A DNA stretch of 8,279 nucleotides from Pseudomonadota bacterium. Lineage in GTDB: Bacteria > Myxococcota > Bradymonadia > UBA4248. Positions 1 through 6,777 of the stretch are shown here, one piece after another. Position 1 is the first letter of the stretch. Each line of letters begins with the position of its first letter. The DNA is taken from assembly GCA_017613855.1 (NCBI GenBank), contig JAGACY010000329.1:1-8279 (forward strand). The letters are read 5' to 3'. A model generated the notes under the pieces. It did not search any database, was not told where the DNA came from, and was given only the letters and a program-made list of their open reading frames with translations. A program made the position numbers and the translations under genes.

Positions 1-1937
1 ATCACAGCACGATGTGCTTTGCGATTATCCTTTGTGCGATACATTGCGATATCCGCGACGGCACCAGGTTTAAGTGCGCCGTAAATATCCGAAAGGCCAA
101 ATGCAAGCGCGCCATTATAGGTTGCCATCATCCAAAGATCATAGTCATTCAACACTTTATCGAAATAATACTCATTCAAAAAGTCAGCACACTGCAATTC
201 ACGCAGCATGTTCATTGAGCCCGACAGAATCCAGTCAGTACCCAAGGCCATTGTTACGCCCATATTTTTGAACAAAGGAATGATCGCAGTATCACCATAC
301 AATGAAACATTTGTACGCGGTGACCAAATGAGCTTGGTATCGGTTTGCGCCATCTTAAAGACAATATCCGGTGTCGCAGCCACACCATGTATAATCGCCA
401 GTTTCTCATTAAAGAAATCCTGAGCGCCTTCACCTTCACCACTAAAGCATCGTAACTCGTTGATTGCTACGTCATTAATTCCCTCGCCAATATGCGGTCC
501 ATAATAAGGTTTTTTGGAATTCGCTGTGAGGAATTGGAACTTGGTACAGCCACTCTTTTCCTGGTTACCATCCCCCTGATCATTTACTTTTCCAGAGACA
601 TCTGTTTTACCAATCGGGAATGTTTCGTATGTAGCGGCGATTCCATCCACGCCTTCTTTGTCGATATTATGAATCAGGCCGCTCACGCTTCCAGATCCAA
701 ATATGGCTGTTGTACCGCTCATGAGTTGGCGTAACTCAACCACTTCATTCGTTTTGGTGCTCGAACCATTGTGGCCGGAATGACCATTCTTGCGTTTACG
801 CCAATCGGTGCGGTGATCAAATCTTTCATCCTCCCAACTGTCGGGTTTTGCATTCGAAAATGTAATATGATCGTGTGCATTAATCAAACCCGGGCTGATG
901 ACTGAATCGGGGCATGTAATGACGGTGGCATTGTCAAGATCGATGTTCTCATCGCCGCATCCCACATAGGTAATCTTCCCATCTTCGACGACGACCATGC
1001 CGCCTTCGTAGTTTTCATTCACCCCAAGGACATCGCCGCGCAGAATGATTGTATCGCCCGATCCCTTAATTTCACAGGCGTTCGAAGTATCCTCAATGGT
1101 GAGCTTGCCGCAAGTCATAGTCTCTGGGCCAGGTCCAGCCTCTTCTTTGCATTCGCCATCTTTACAGGTCAAACCTTCACCGCAGGCATCGCCCAAAATC
1201 CAGCCGCCGCCGGAACAAACCATGGGAACGCCATCATCATTGCATTTTTTAGCCTCTTCTTCGCAGACGCAAAGACCATCTGCACAAGATTCACCCACAC
1301 CGCATTCGGTCGTACGTTCAACCCCCTCGACACAGGTCAGGGCTGCCGTGTTGTCATCATTACATTTGGGATACCCCTCTTCTACACAGGCCACGGCTTC
1401 AACGCATTTGTTGTTATCGCAGATCTCATCAGGATCGCACTGATCATCCGTCGTGCATTCCGGCCCCACACCAGGATCGACGCAATGATTGTTGTCGCAA
1501 ACCAGATCTCCTGTGCAGTCGTCGTCTATCGTGCATTCCGGAGCGACACCAGGATCAACACAGTGATTGTTCGTACAAACCTTATCTCCCAAGCATTCGT
1601 CGTTTGTCATGCATTCGACTGCAGGTGTCGGAGTCGTCCCAATCGGTCTGCACGTGTCATAATCACAGTAATATCCCTCCTCACAGGGCGTTGCACATAA
1701 AGGTTCTCCCTGGCAAATGCTCTTTCCAGCAGAATCCATTACACACCCCAAAGAGCATTCCTGGAGATATTGCATGTGATTTTTTCCACATCTGCGCTGA
1801 AATTTCGTTCCCTCGCATTTGTTGACAAATGTCTCATCGCAGCTGAACTCGCTTTCCTTGTCATTGGAATCACAACCAAACATTCCAAGCGTAGCTATCA
1901 TGCCTGCGAAAAAAAAGAATTTGTTGTGCCTGGTCAT
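1..1937 (-). CDS. Cys-rich lipoprotein with C-terminal metal-dependent amidohydrolase domain (partial, runs off left edge)
   Basis: Reading the minus strand from ATG at 1937, the frame stays open for 645 codons to the window edge, so the C-terminus is missing. The start has a strong Shine-Dalgarno (GGGAGG, 7 nt upstream). Residues 1-22 form a lipoprotein signal ending in MFGC, with Cys22 as the predicted lipidated residue and Asp at +2. Residues 33-263 are cysteine-rich: three 26-residue repeats (about 108-182) with spacing C-x5-C-x5-C-x4-C, then two repeats of about 40 residues (184-263). From about residue 290 comes an amidohydrolase superfamily (guanine deaminase/chlorohydrolase-like) domain. 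It shows HxH at His355/His357 in INAHDHI, the H-x-x-E motif HIGEG (His482, Glu485), His517 in IIHG, SPRTN at 539-543 and Asp568 in LGTDW. The typical late segment of the fold, including LKPGAVADI, follows at 601-630. All expected metal ligands are present, so it is probably an active hydrolase or deaminase on the cell envelope. The substrate is unknown. Confidence 0.9.
   Translation of the reverse strand, partial: MTRHNKFFFFAGMIATLGMFGCDSNDKESEFSCDETFVNKCEGTKFQRRCGKNHMQYLQECSLGCVMDSAGKSICQGEPLCATPCEEGYYCDYDTCRPIGTTPTPAVECMTNDECLGDKVCTNNHCVDPGVAPECTIDDDCTGDLVCDNNHCVDPGVGPECTTDDQCDPDEICDNNKCVEAVACVEEGYPKCNDDNTAALTCVEGVERTTECGVGESCADGLCVCEEEAKKCNDDGVPMVCSGGGWILGDACGEGLTCKDGECKEEAGPGPETMTCGKLTIEDTSNACEIKGSGDTIILRGDVLGVNENYEGGMVVVEDGKITYVGCGDENIDLDNATVITCPDSVISPGLINAHDHITFSNAKPDSWEDERFDHRTDWRKRKNGHSGHNGSSTKTNEVVELRQLMSGTTAIFGSGSVSGLIHNIDKEGVDGIAATYETFPIGKTDVSGKVNDQGDGNQEKSGCTKFQFLTANSKKPYYGPHIGEGINDVAINELRCFSGEGEGAQDFFNEKLAIIHGVAATPDIVFKMAQTDTKLIWSPRTNVSLYGDTAIIPLFKNMGVTMALGTDWILSGSMNMLRELQCADFLNEYYFDKVLNDYDLWMMATYNGALAFGLSDIYGALKPGAVADIAMYRTKDNRKAHRAV
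1149..1388 (-). repeat. Two roughly 40-residue cysteine-rich repeats of a second type in the same protein
   Basis: Residues 184-223 and 225-263 share the order C, KCNDD, C, then CG-x-G-x-x-C, DG-x-C. The cysteine spacings are x7, x9, x9, x5, x4 in the first unit and x6, x8, x10, x5, x4 in the second. They lie directly between the 26-residue repeats and the enzyme domain. Their divergence suggests an older duplication than the 26-residue units. Confidence 0.7.
1392..1616 (-). repeat. Three 78-bp (26-residue) cysteine-rich repeats, myxococcal type, within the amidohydrolase gene
   Basis: These are residues 108-133, 134-159 and about 160-182 of the minus-strand protein. Each unit starts with EC, has cysteine spacing C-x5-C-x5-C-x4-C, and shows the acidic pattern D-x-C, then DNN(H/K)CV. 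Units 1 and 2 both end in VDPGV-x-P and are close at DNA level. The pattern matches what I know as the myxococcal-type Cys-rich repeat of secreted and surface proteins. It probably forms small disulfide-bonded modules acting as a spacer or binding stalk. Confidence 0.85.
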
Positions 1938-1944
1938 ACTTTAT

Positions 1945-1950
1945 CCTCCC
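1945..1950 (-). promoter_or_regulatory. Shine-Dalgarno of the amidohydrolase lipoprotein gene
   Basis: Minus-strand GGGAGG, 7 nt before ATG 1937. It is the best ribosome binding site in the window and fixes this start, which also gives the complete lipoprotein signal peptide. Confidence 0.85.
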
Positions 1951-2123
1951 TAAAAAGCACTTTGTCTCGGATGTGAATTCGTGCTTGTATCCTTGTTTTG
2001 CCACATAAATAGGCACTTCCTGTCGGCAAAAATCCATCAACTTCAGTCACGAAACCATCATCCACAGCGGTAATTATCATAAAAAAGCATTGCGAATTTA
2101 ATTCGAAAAACGCACAATTTTAT

Positions 2124-2152
2124 TCAGTAGAGTTTTTTATATCCATTGTCAA
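2124..2152 (-). promoter_or_regulatory. Possible promoter for the amidohydrolase gene (weak)
   Basis: A perfect minus-strand TTGACA lies at 2152-2147. Only poor -10 candidates follow: TCTACT after a short 15-nt spacer, or TACTGA after 17 nt. The -35 match and AT-rich context are suggestive, but the -10 is weak and the leader would be nearly 190 nt. A TATGAT on the minus strand at 2081-2076 is an alternative -10 with no good -35. Confidence 0.25.
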
Positions 2153-2257
2153 ACAAGAAAAGCGGAATCCCTGTGTGCGCCTTGGTGATTACAGGTCACA
2201 CAAACACCTACAGCACAAACGGTTCTGCCTAAAAATCGCGCATAGCGTTATGAATTT

Positions 2258-2286
2258 TTGTCATTGTATTTTGTTTAATTTAGAAT
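2258..2286 (+). promoter_or_regulatory. Sigma70-type promoter P1 (distal) upstream of the DUF4352-like lipoprotein gene
   Basis: TTGTCA at 2258-2263 is followed by exactly 17 nt and TAGAAT at 2281-2286. Each hexamer has 5 of 6 consensus matches, in AT-rich surroundings. Start of transcription would be near 2293, giving a leader of about 190 nt for the gene at 2487. Confidence 0.5.
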
Positions 2287-2390
2287 AATATTCAATTTTC
2301 GCCAATCTTGCCAACTACTTTCAGCGTTGGCTACGATTTGGCTCGCTGCGCTATTTCGCCATAGGCTCAATACGCGCACCGTTGTTTTTT

Positions 2391-2418
2391 TTGACATAAA
2401 AGCCCGTATCGGTGTAAA
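2391..2418 (+). promoter_or_regulatory. Sigma70-type promoter P2 (proximal) of the DUF4352-like lipoprotein gene
   Basis: A perfect TTGACA at 2391-2396 follows a T8 run. The -10 is TGTAAA (2413-2418, 16-nt spacer) or TAAAAG (2415-2420, 18-nt spacer), each 4 of 6. The predicted transcript start near 2425-2430 leaves a leader of about 60 nt. Confidence 0.5.
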
Positions 2419-2434
2419 AGATTCCTCTGAGGGT

Positions 2435-2453
2435 GTGCCCCAATATCGGGCAC
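2435..2453 (+). promoter_or_regulatory. Inverted repeat in the leader, just after promoter P2
   Basis: GTGCCC (2435-2440) and GGGCAC (2448-2453) are perfectly complementary around a 7-nt loop. The element would lie at the extreme 5' end of the P2 transcript, so it could be a stabilising 5' hairpin or a small operator. The short stem keeps confidence low. Confidence 0.35.
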
Positions 2454-2486
2454 GGATTGTTTCATTTCATTCATGAGAGAATAATA

Positions 2487-3674
2487 ATGAAGATAAGCGG
2501 GAAATTGACGACAGCGTTATTGATCGCTTCTATGACTTTTGGTTTTGTTGGATGCAAAGGCGAGCCGCCTGAACCTCCAAGAGAGGTTGGACAGGCCGAC
2601 GTTTTAAATAAAGTCGAAGTCTCTGTCTCATCCTTTGAAGTAACAACGCCTGATTTTCTGGATGGTTCCAATCGTGCTGCACGACCTTCAGAAGGACAGG
2701 ATAAAGTTGCAATTCTCAGACTTAAAATAAAAAATGGTTCGGGTGAAGAAAAGCAGTACAAACCGCTTCACCTTGAAGGTGCCAAAAATCGCGTTCAGCT
2801 TTGTACAGATCCGGATCCTGAAACGGGTGCACGTCAAAACGTAAAAGCCATCAAATTCGATGCTGCAAATAACTACCACACCCCTGGTCAGCATATTGAA
2901 AACGTCGTAAAGATTGCCCCGGGCAGCGAAATATACGATGAATATCTCTTCGAACCGCCTGTCACCAATGAACAACTCGTTGTCCTTGTCCCCGGCACCA
3001 TCATTGGTGAAACCAAAATTATGCGTTTCAAGGTCAACAAACCCGTCGAAGTAGCTGCCAAACCGCCTACTCAGCAGGGACAAACGGCCAACCTCGATGG
3101 TCTGGAAGTCAAAGTCACGAAAGTCATCCAGGAATATGCTGAACTGGCGACGGTAAATCCTCCCAAAAAACCGCTCAAATACCCGTATGCCTACACTGAA
3201 AAACCGGTTCTGGCGATTTATGTTTCACTGACGAACAACAGCAGTGAGGGTAAGAGCTATGATCCAAGCCACGGCACCGATGTTGTTGGTATTAACCTTT
3301 TCTTTGAAAAAACCAGCCAGCAAAAACGCGTCAAGCTCGGAAACGGGGTAAAAGGCAAGAATCAGGTAAATGGTAAAATTTCTATCGAACCAGGACGAAC
3401 CATTACCGACGTCTATTACTTCGAACCACCTAGCTCAAGTGGTAAGCTCGAATTTGATCTTTCGGGCCATATCTGTGGTGTCCGCGGTATTTATCGTTTC
3501 GATTTAACCTATACCAAATCGGATCCATCAGCCCCGGATCTTGAGCCTTACAAATCTTCTGGCAAACCCGAAGATGCAGTTGAAGAAAGCGCTGAAGAAG
3601 AAGAGGAAGCTGCTGATACCGCAGCCGATGCTGCTGATGCAGGCGAAGAAAAAGGCGAAGAAAAAGCCGAATAA
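2487..3674 (+). CDS. Lipoprotein with two duplicated Ig-like (DUF4352-like) domains and acidic tail
   Basis: I do not recognise a named gene. From ATG 2487 the product has 395 residues. Residues 1-22 are a lipoprotein signal (positive N-terminus, hydrophobic core, GFVGC) with Cys23 as the lipid site. The rest is two similar halves, about 41-183 and 202-342. Both contain a strand-like segment (VAILRLKIKN and VLAIYVSLTN), a following K-x-Y (Q/D)P-like stretch, and an APG or EPG turn leading to a near-identical FEPP motif (FEPP at 155-158 and 312-315). This resembles the DUF4352/Ig-like fold of bacterial surface lipoproteins. Residues 343-395 are a low-complexity tail of Glu, Ala and Asp. The frame extends upstream to GTG 2433, but that extension would bury the signal peptide, so 2487 is preferred. 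The ribosome site is weak (GAGAGA, 6 nt upstream). It is probably a periplasmic or surface-anchored structural or binding protein. Confidence 0.85.
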   Translation: MKISGKLTTALLIASMTFGFVGCKGEPPEPPREVGQADVLNKVEVSVSSFEVTTPDFLDGSNRAARPSEGQDKVAILRLKIKNGSGEEKQYKPLHLEGAKNRVQLCTDPDPETGARQNVKAIKFDAANNYHTPGQHIENVVKIAPGSEIYDEYLFEPPVTNEQLVVLVPGTIIGETKIMRFKVNKPVEVAAKPPTQQGQTANLDGLEVKVTKVIQEYAELATVNPPKKPLKYPYAYTEKPVLAIYVSLTNNSSEGKSYDPSHGTDVVGINLFFEKTSQQKRVKLGNGVKGKNQVNGKISIEPGRTITDVYYFEPPSSSGKLEFDLSGHICGVRGIYRFDLTYTKSDPSAPDLEPYKSSGKPEDAVEESAEEEEEAADTAADAADAGEEKGEEKAE

Positions 3675-3691
3675 TCCTTCGGTCCCTATTG

Positions 3692-3721
3692 AAAATCCTC
3701 GCTTTTGCGAGGATTTTTTTT
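3692..3721 (+). terminator. Intrinsic terminator after the DUF4352-like lipoprotein gene
   Basis: An 11-bp perfect stem pairs AAAATCCTCGC (3692-3702) with GCGAGGATTTT (3707-3717) around a TTTT loop. The T run extends to 3721. It lies 17 nt after the stop codon. The structure is textbook, but it ends only 4 nt before the ATG of the next gene. Confidence 0.9.
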
Positions 3722-3722
3722 G
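3709..3722 (+). promoter_or_regulatory. Shine-Dalgarno of the TonB-dependent receptor gene, embedded in the terminator 3' arm
   Basis: GAGGA (3709-3713) is the only Shine-Dalgarno-like sequence before the receptor gene. It sits 6 nt before an in-frame TTG (3720) and 12 nt before the in-frame ATG (3726). It is fully base-paired in the terminator hairpin, so read-through RNA would have this site hidden until the hairpin opens. Confidence 0.5.
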
Positions 3723-3725
3723 TCC

Positions 3726-5642
3726 ATGCAAATATCTCCACCTCCCAAATGGTTCTGGCTTTTCGGCGCTCTCTCATGTATCTGTGTCACTGAAGCAAAT
3801 GCACAGGACGCCATCGTTCTCGAAACCGTAGAAAACACTGCCGAGTACAATGAAATCCCAGTCAATTCACATGATGACAGACTTGAACATGCCACAACCA
3901 TTTCCATAGATGACCAAAGCCTCGAACTATCCAAACTGCTCGACAAAGTTACATCTGCACGCATCGCCGATAGTGGAAATAGGCTTCAGCGAAAATCTTT
4001 CGCTTTTCGTGGTGCAGCTGCACAAGATATCGTCATCCGCTATTTAAATATTCCTCTCAATGCACTGTCCGATGCCAGCGCCGATCTGGCACTCATACCT
4101 GCACAACTCATCCAAAATGCAAAAGTATTCGGAAGCGGTGCAGCTGCTGCCAACGGAGCCGTGGGAGGGCTTGTGGATTTGCAGCCCAATTTGGATGCCC
4201 CCATGCGAACACAACTATCTGTCAGCACCATGAATGATTTTTCCCTCTTCTCACAAGGAAAAATTCATCCGGATAACTGGCAGATATCCGGCGCTTTTTG
4301 GGGAGATTCTTCCCCTGGTAACTTCCAGTATTACGATGAGCAGGGCACACTGCAAACGCGAGAACACAATGCTGCATCCAGAATCGGAGGCCAGCTCTTT
4401 GCAGATATTGCACTTTCATCTCTCAAAATGACTGCGTTTTCTCTCCTGAGTTACATCGACAGGGAAGAAGCCGGCCAATCAGAATATCCGGCAAAATATC
4501 GCGATGCATCGCAAAAACTATGGCTCTCCCTGAGCAGCATCAATACTGAGTTTGCCCCTTTTTCTTTGGGAAAATCTTTGGTTCAGTTGAATCTTTCGGC
4601 ATCTGAACGCCTTTCGGGGGACATTTATGACAATCCCACATCATTTGTCGGAGGAACCCATACCTATTCAGACTACCTTGAATCACGCACCATACTGGAC
4701 ACAAATGGTATTTTTTTATTGAGTGACTGGAGCCGGACATCCATCGATTTTACCTATGAATACCAATACCTGACCAGCGAAATGCTCGTGTTCGACCAAA
4801 CACGCTCCCAAAATCACAGCCGACACCTAATTTCAGCATCTATTATAGAAGGATTGTCTTTTTTTCAGGATAGACTTGAACTCGCTGTCAGCGGAAGACT
4901 CGACTGGAACGTTGACACCAAATCCCCATTATTCTCATATCATGCAGGTGTGACGGGACAGCCATTCAAAGAACTATCCCTTTGGGCCTCTGCATCCATG
5001 GCCGAGCGCTACCCCACTTTTGATGAATCCTATTATCGAACCGAGTACATTCGTGGCAATTCCTCACTAGCCACGCAAAGAAGCTATATCCATGAACTGG
5101 GAATAGCTTATTCTCCGGCACAATGGTTTAAAACATCCATAACGGGATTTTACAATCTTCATGAAGACTTGATACGTTTTATCCCCGTAACCCCCTACCT
5201 TTTCGAAGCAAAAAATATATCCGGGGCCACTGCCCGTGGTCTCGAGGTTTCCGTATCCTCTTCCGGATGGTATGGATTCTCTGCAAAAGCCGAATACACA
5301 CTGGCAGATGTTATCACTGACGACGGCTACCCAATGCCAACGACCGCAAAACATCATGTCATGGGGGAATTATCCTGGAAAAATCGCCATTTAATAACAT
5401 CGGTAGACATCCACTACCAGTCAAAAGTGCCGCGTAATATGACAGGAACTGATTTTTCGCGTTCCAAATTACGGCTCAATGCTCATTTTGCGATGAACCT
5501 TTATGATACATTATGGCTTTCCCTCGATATCGACAATATGCTTAATGACATGTCCTCGGCAGATGTCCTGCAAAGGCCTCTGCCCGGCATTCAGGCTTTC
5601 GTAAATTTGCGGTGGACAGATAGTTCGCGTAATTATGATTAA
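3726..5642 (+). CDS. TonB-dependent outer-membrane receptor
   Basis: From ATG 3726 the product has 638 residues. Residues 1-26 are a Sec signal peptide with a likely cut at ANA-Q. The mature N-terminus, DAIVLETVE, resembles a TonB box. Residues about 53-155 are the plug domain: an LxxLL-type start at 68-72, FRG at 94-96 in place of the usual IRG, the IP and K-V-x-x-G-x-G-A region at 124-139, and NGAVGGLVDL at 143-152. Residues about 156-638 read as alternating amphipathic strands of a 22-stranded barrel. A late LPG plus aromatic strand ends the protein, though without the usual terminal Phe. Size and order resemble BtuB/FepA-type receptors, which import chelated metals or cofactors using TonB energy. 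The ligand cannot be told from sequence, and there is no room for a riboswitch in the 51-bp gap upstream. TTG 3720 is an alternative start with better ribosome-site spacing, adding two residues. Confidence 0.88.
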   Translation: MQISPPPKWFWLFGALSCICVTEANAQDAIVLETVENTAEYNEIPVNSHDDRLEHATTISIDDQSLELSKLLDKVTSARIADSGNRLQRKSFAFRGAAAQDIVIRYLNIPLNALSDASADLALIPAQLIQNAKVFGSGAAAANGAVGGLVDLQPNLDAPMRTQLSVSTMNDFSLFSQGKIHPDNWQISGAFWGDSSPGNFQYYDEQGTLQTREHNAASRIGGQLFADIALSSLKMTAFSLLSYIDREEAGQSEYPAKYRDASQKLWLSLSSINTEFAPFSLGKSLVQLNLSASERLSGDIYDNPTSFVGGTHTYSDYLESRTILDTNGIFLLSDWSRTSIDFTYEYQYLTSEMLVFDQTRSQNHSRHLISASIIEGLSFFQDRLELAVSGRLDWNVDTKSPLFSYHAGVTGQPFKELSLWASASMAERYPTFDESYYRTEYIRGNSSLATQRSYIHELGIAYSPAQWFKTSITGFYNLHEDLIRFIPVTPYLFEAKNISGATARGLEVSVSSSGWYGFSAKAEYTLADVITDDGYPMPTTAKHHVMGELSWKNRHLITSVDIHYQSKVPRNMTGTDFSRSKLRLNAHFAMNLYDTLWLSLDIDNMLNDMSSADVLQRPLPGIQAFVNLRWTDSSRNYD

Positions 5643-5674
5643 AAATCCGCCAAAACATGATATACCGCGTAATT

Positions 5675-5709
5675 AATGCGCAATGCGCAATGTGCAATGC
5701 GCAATTGCC
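5675..5709. repeat. Tandem 7-bp repeat, four copies of AATGCGC
   Basis: Units at 5675, 5682, 5689 and 5696 read AATGCGC, with one variant (AATGTGC in the third), followed by the degenerate AATTGCC. AATT occurs at both ends of the array. It lies between the receptor gene and lspA, with no ORF. Function unknown. Confidence 0.8.
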
Positions 5710-5740
5710 AAATCACGGAGTTATGCCATGCTCAGCTTGA

Positions 5741-5839
5741 TCCGTAGGTAACATTCCCCTTGATCTCAGGGTTTTGCCTGCGGCCACTAACAGCATACAA
5801 CTGTGCTCCGCTAACAACCAAATAAAATGCCCCTACGGA
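5741..5839. repeat. Spacer segment bounded by 8-bp inverted repeats
   Basis: TCCGTAGG at 5741-5748 and its exact complement CCTACGGA at 5832-5839 bracket a 99-bp noncoding block. This is the arrangement of a small non-autonomous or dispersed element, but eight bases is short and no target duplication is evident. I see no promoter good enough to call for lspA in this spacer. Confidence 0.3.
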
Positions 5840-5901
5840 GCGTGTTGATTGTATTTTGTACAGACGTTCCATGAACCGTCACTTTACCCCCTAAATAGAC
5901 C

Positions 5902-6750
5902 ATGAAAGAAAAAGCGATAAAACTTATCATTGCGGCATTCATCGTCTTTATTGCCGTTTTCCTCGATCAATGGACAAAAAACTGGGCCGAAGACAACCTC
6001 GCCAATGTGCGCTTTCCCGATCATTATGTAACATTAACAGTCAATGAGCAGAATACCGGCACTGCCGAGGATATCATTCAAAAACGATATCCCGGTAACA
6101 GTGAGTATGAGAATAAAAAAATCCTGTTCAATGCGACTCTCAATAATGAGCGCATCATGCCGCAGACTGAGATCAAGCCGGGAGAAACACTTGAACTTCA
6201 TCAAGTGGGGCTAACCGTGATTGACGGATATTACGATTACCAATATGCAAGAAATCCAGGCGCTGCCTTTAGTTTTTTAGCGAATGCCACACCCAAATTC
6301 CGCTCAGTTTTCTTTGGAATTACCGGCATTCTGGCCATGATCCTCATCGCTGTCTTCATCTGGCTCAGTTCCTGGAAGAAAAATAAAGTACTCATCCTAT
6401 CGCTGGCCTGCGTTCTTGGCGGCGCTATCGGCAATGTCATAGACCGCTTCCGATTGAGCTATGTCATCGACTTTATCTCATGGCACGTCGGTGATCATTA
6501 TTGGCCTACATTTAACATTGCAGACGTATTCGTCACAGGCGGCGTAGCTTTCCTCATCCTGGCCATGCTTGTTCAGAGCATTAAAGATAAAAAAGCTGTG
6601 CCGGCAGAAGGGAAAACAGAGGCTACCCCAAATGATGAACCCGCAAAGGCAAACGCTGATGATGATAAAGCTGAGCCATCAGATGTGGAACAACCTGAAG
6701 ATAAATCAGAGAATGCCGATAATGAATCGGAAGTGTCTAAAACAAATTAA
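5902..6750 (+). CDS. lspA: Lipoprotein signal peptidase (signal peptidase II), enlarged form
   Basis: LspA is an inner-membrane aspartyl protease that removes the signal peptide from prolipoproteins after lipid attachment. This 282-residue product has the family motifs in order: DQWTKNWA after the first membrane helix (Asp22), ARNPGAAFSFL (116-126), GGAIGNVIDR with catalytic Asp181, YVIDFI (187-192) and FNIADV with catalytic Asp208. Four membrane segments lie near 8-24, 135-155, 161-180 and 206-226. It is much longer than the usual 160-170 residues. About 65 extra residues sit between Asp22 and the NPGAAFS motif, predicted periplasmic. About 55 hydrophilic, Asp/Glu/Lys-rich residues follow the last helix, predicted cytoplasmic. 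No Shine-Dalgarno is visible before ATG 5902, but the start fits the first helix. lgt follows after 103 bp, and the two probably serve the lipoproteins encoded upstream. Confidence 0.95.
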   Translation: MKEKAIKLIIAAFIVFIAVFLDQWTKNWAEDNLANVRFPDHYVTLTVNEQNTGTAEDIIQKRYPGNSEYENKKILFNATLNNERIMPQTEIKPGETLELHQVGLTVIDGYYDYQYARNPGAAFSFLANATPKFRSVFFGITGILAMILIAVFIWLSSWKKNKVLILSLACVLGGAIGNVIDRFRLSYVIDFISWHVGDHYWPTFNIADVFVTGGVAFLILAMLVQSIKDKKAVPAEGKTEATPNDEPAKANADDDKAEPSDVEQPEDKSENADNESEVSKTN

Positions 6751-6777
6751 CAACGCAAAAGATAATTCTTAACATTG

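Larger units (their letters stand above)
1938..2486. other. Divergent intergenic region between two lipoprotein genes
   Basis: This 549-bp stretch has no convincing gene. It is AT-rich at about 2070-2160 and 2250-2300, with a more GC-rich block at about 2320-2380 that may be a dispersed repeat (not recognised). It must hold the promoter of the minus-strand gene and carries two good plus-strand promoters, listed separately. Confidence 0.8.

Noticed and set aside
1045..1443. A 132-codon plus-strand open frame, Ser/Pro-rich, and similar plus-strand frames at 492-734 and 1485-1976
   Set aside because: They lie antisense to the amidohydrolase lipoprotein, whose minus-strand frame has complete, recognisable motifs; the plus frames show none and reflect the codon pattern opposite.
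2433..2486. Upstream GTG start for the DUF4352-like lipoprotein
   Set aside because: It would add 18 residues before the lipoprotein signal peptide and lies inside the leader palindrome; ATG 2487 gives a proper signal.
3675..3725. Cobalamin or other riboswitch before the TonB-dependent receptor
   Set aside because: The gap is only 51 bp and is occupied by the terminator.
3430..3831. Overlapping frames around the lipoprotein tail and terminator (minus 3430-3777 and 3528-3731, plus 3541-3831)
   Set aside because: Shadows of the Glu/Ala-rich tail and the receptor start in other frames, with biased composition and no motifs.
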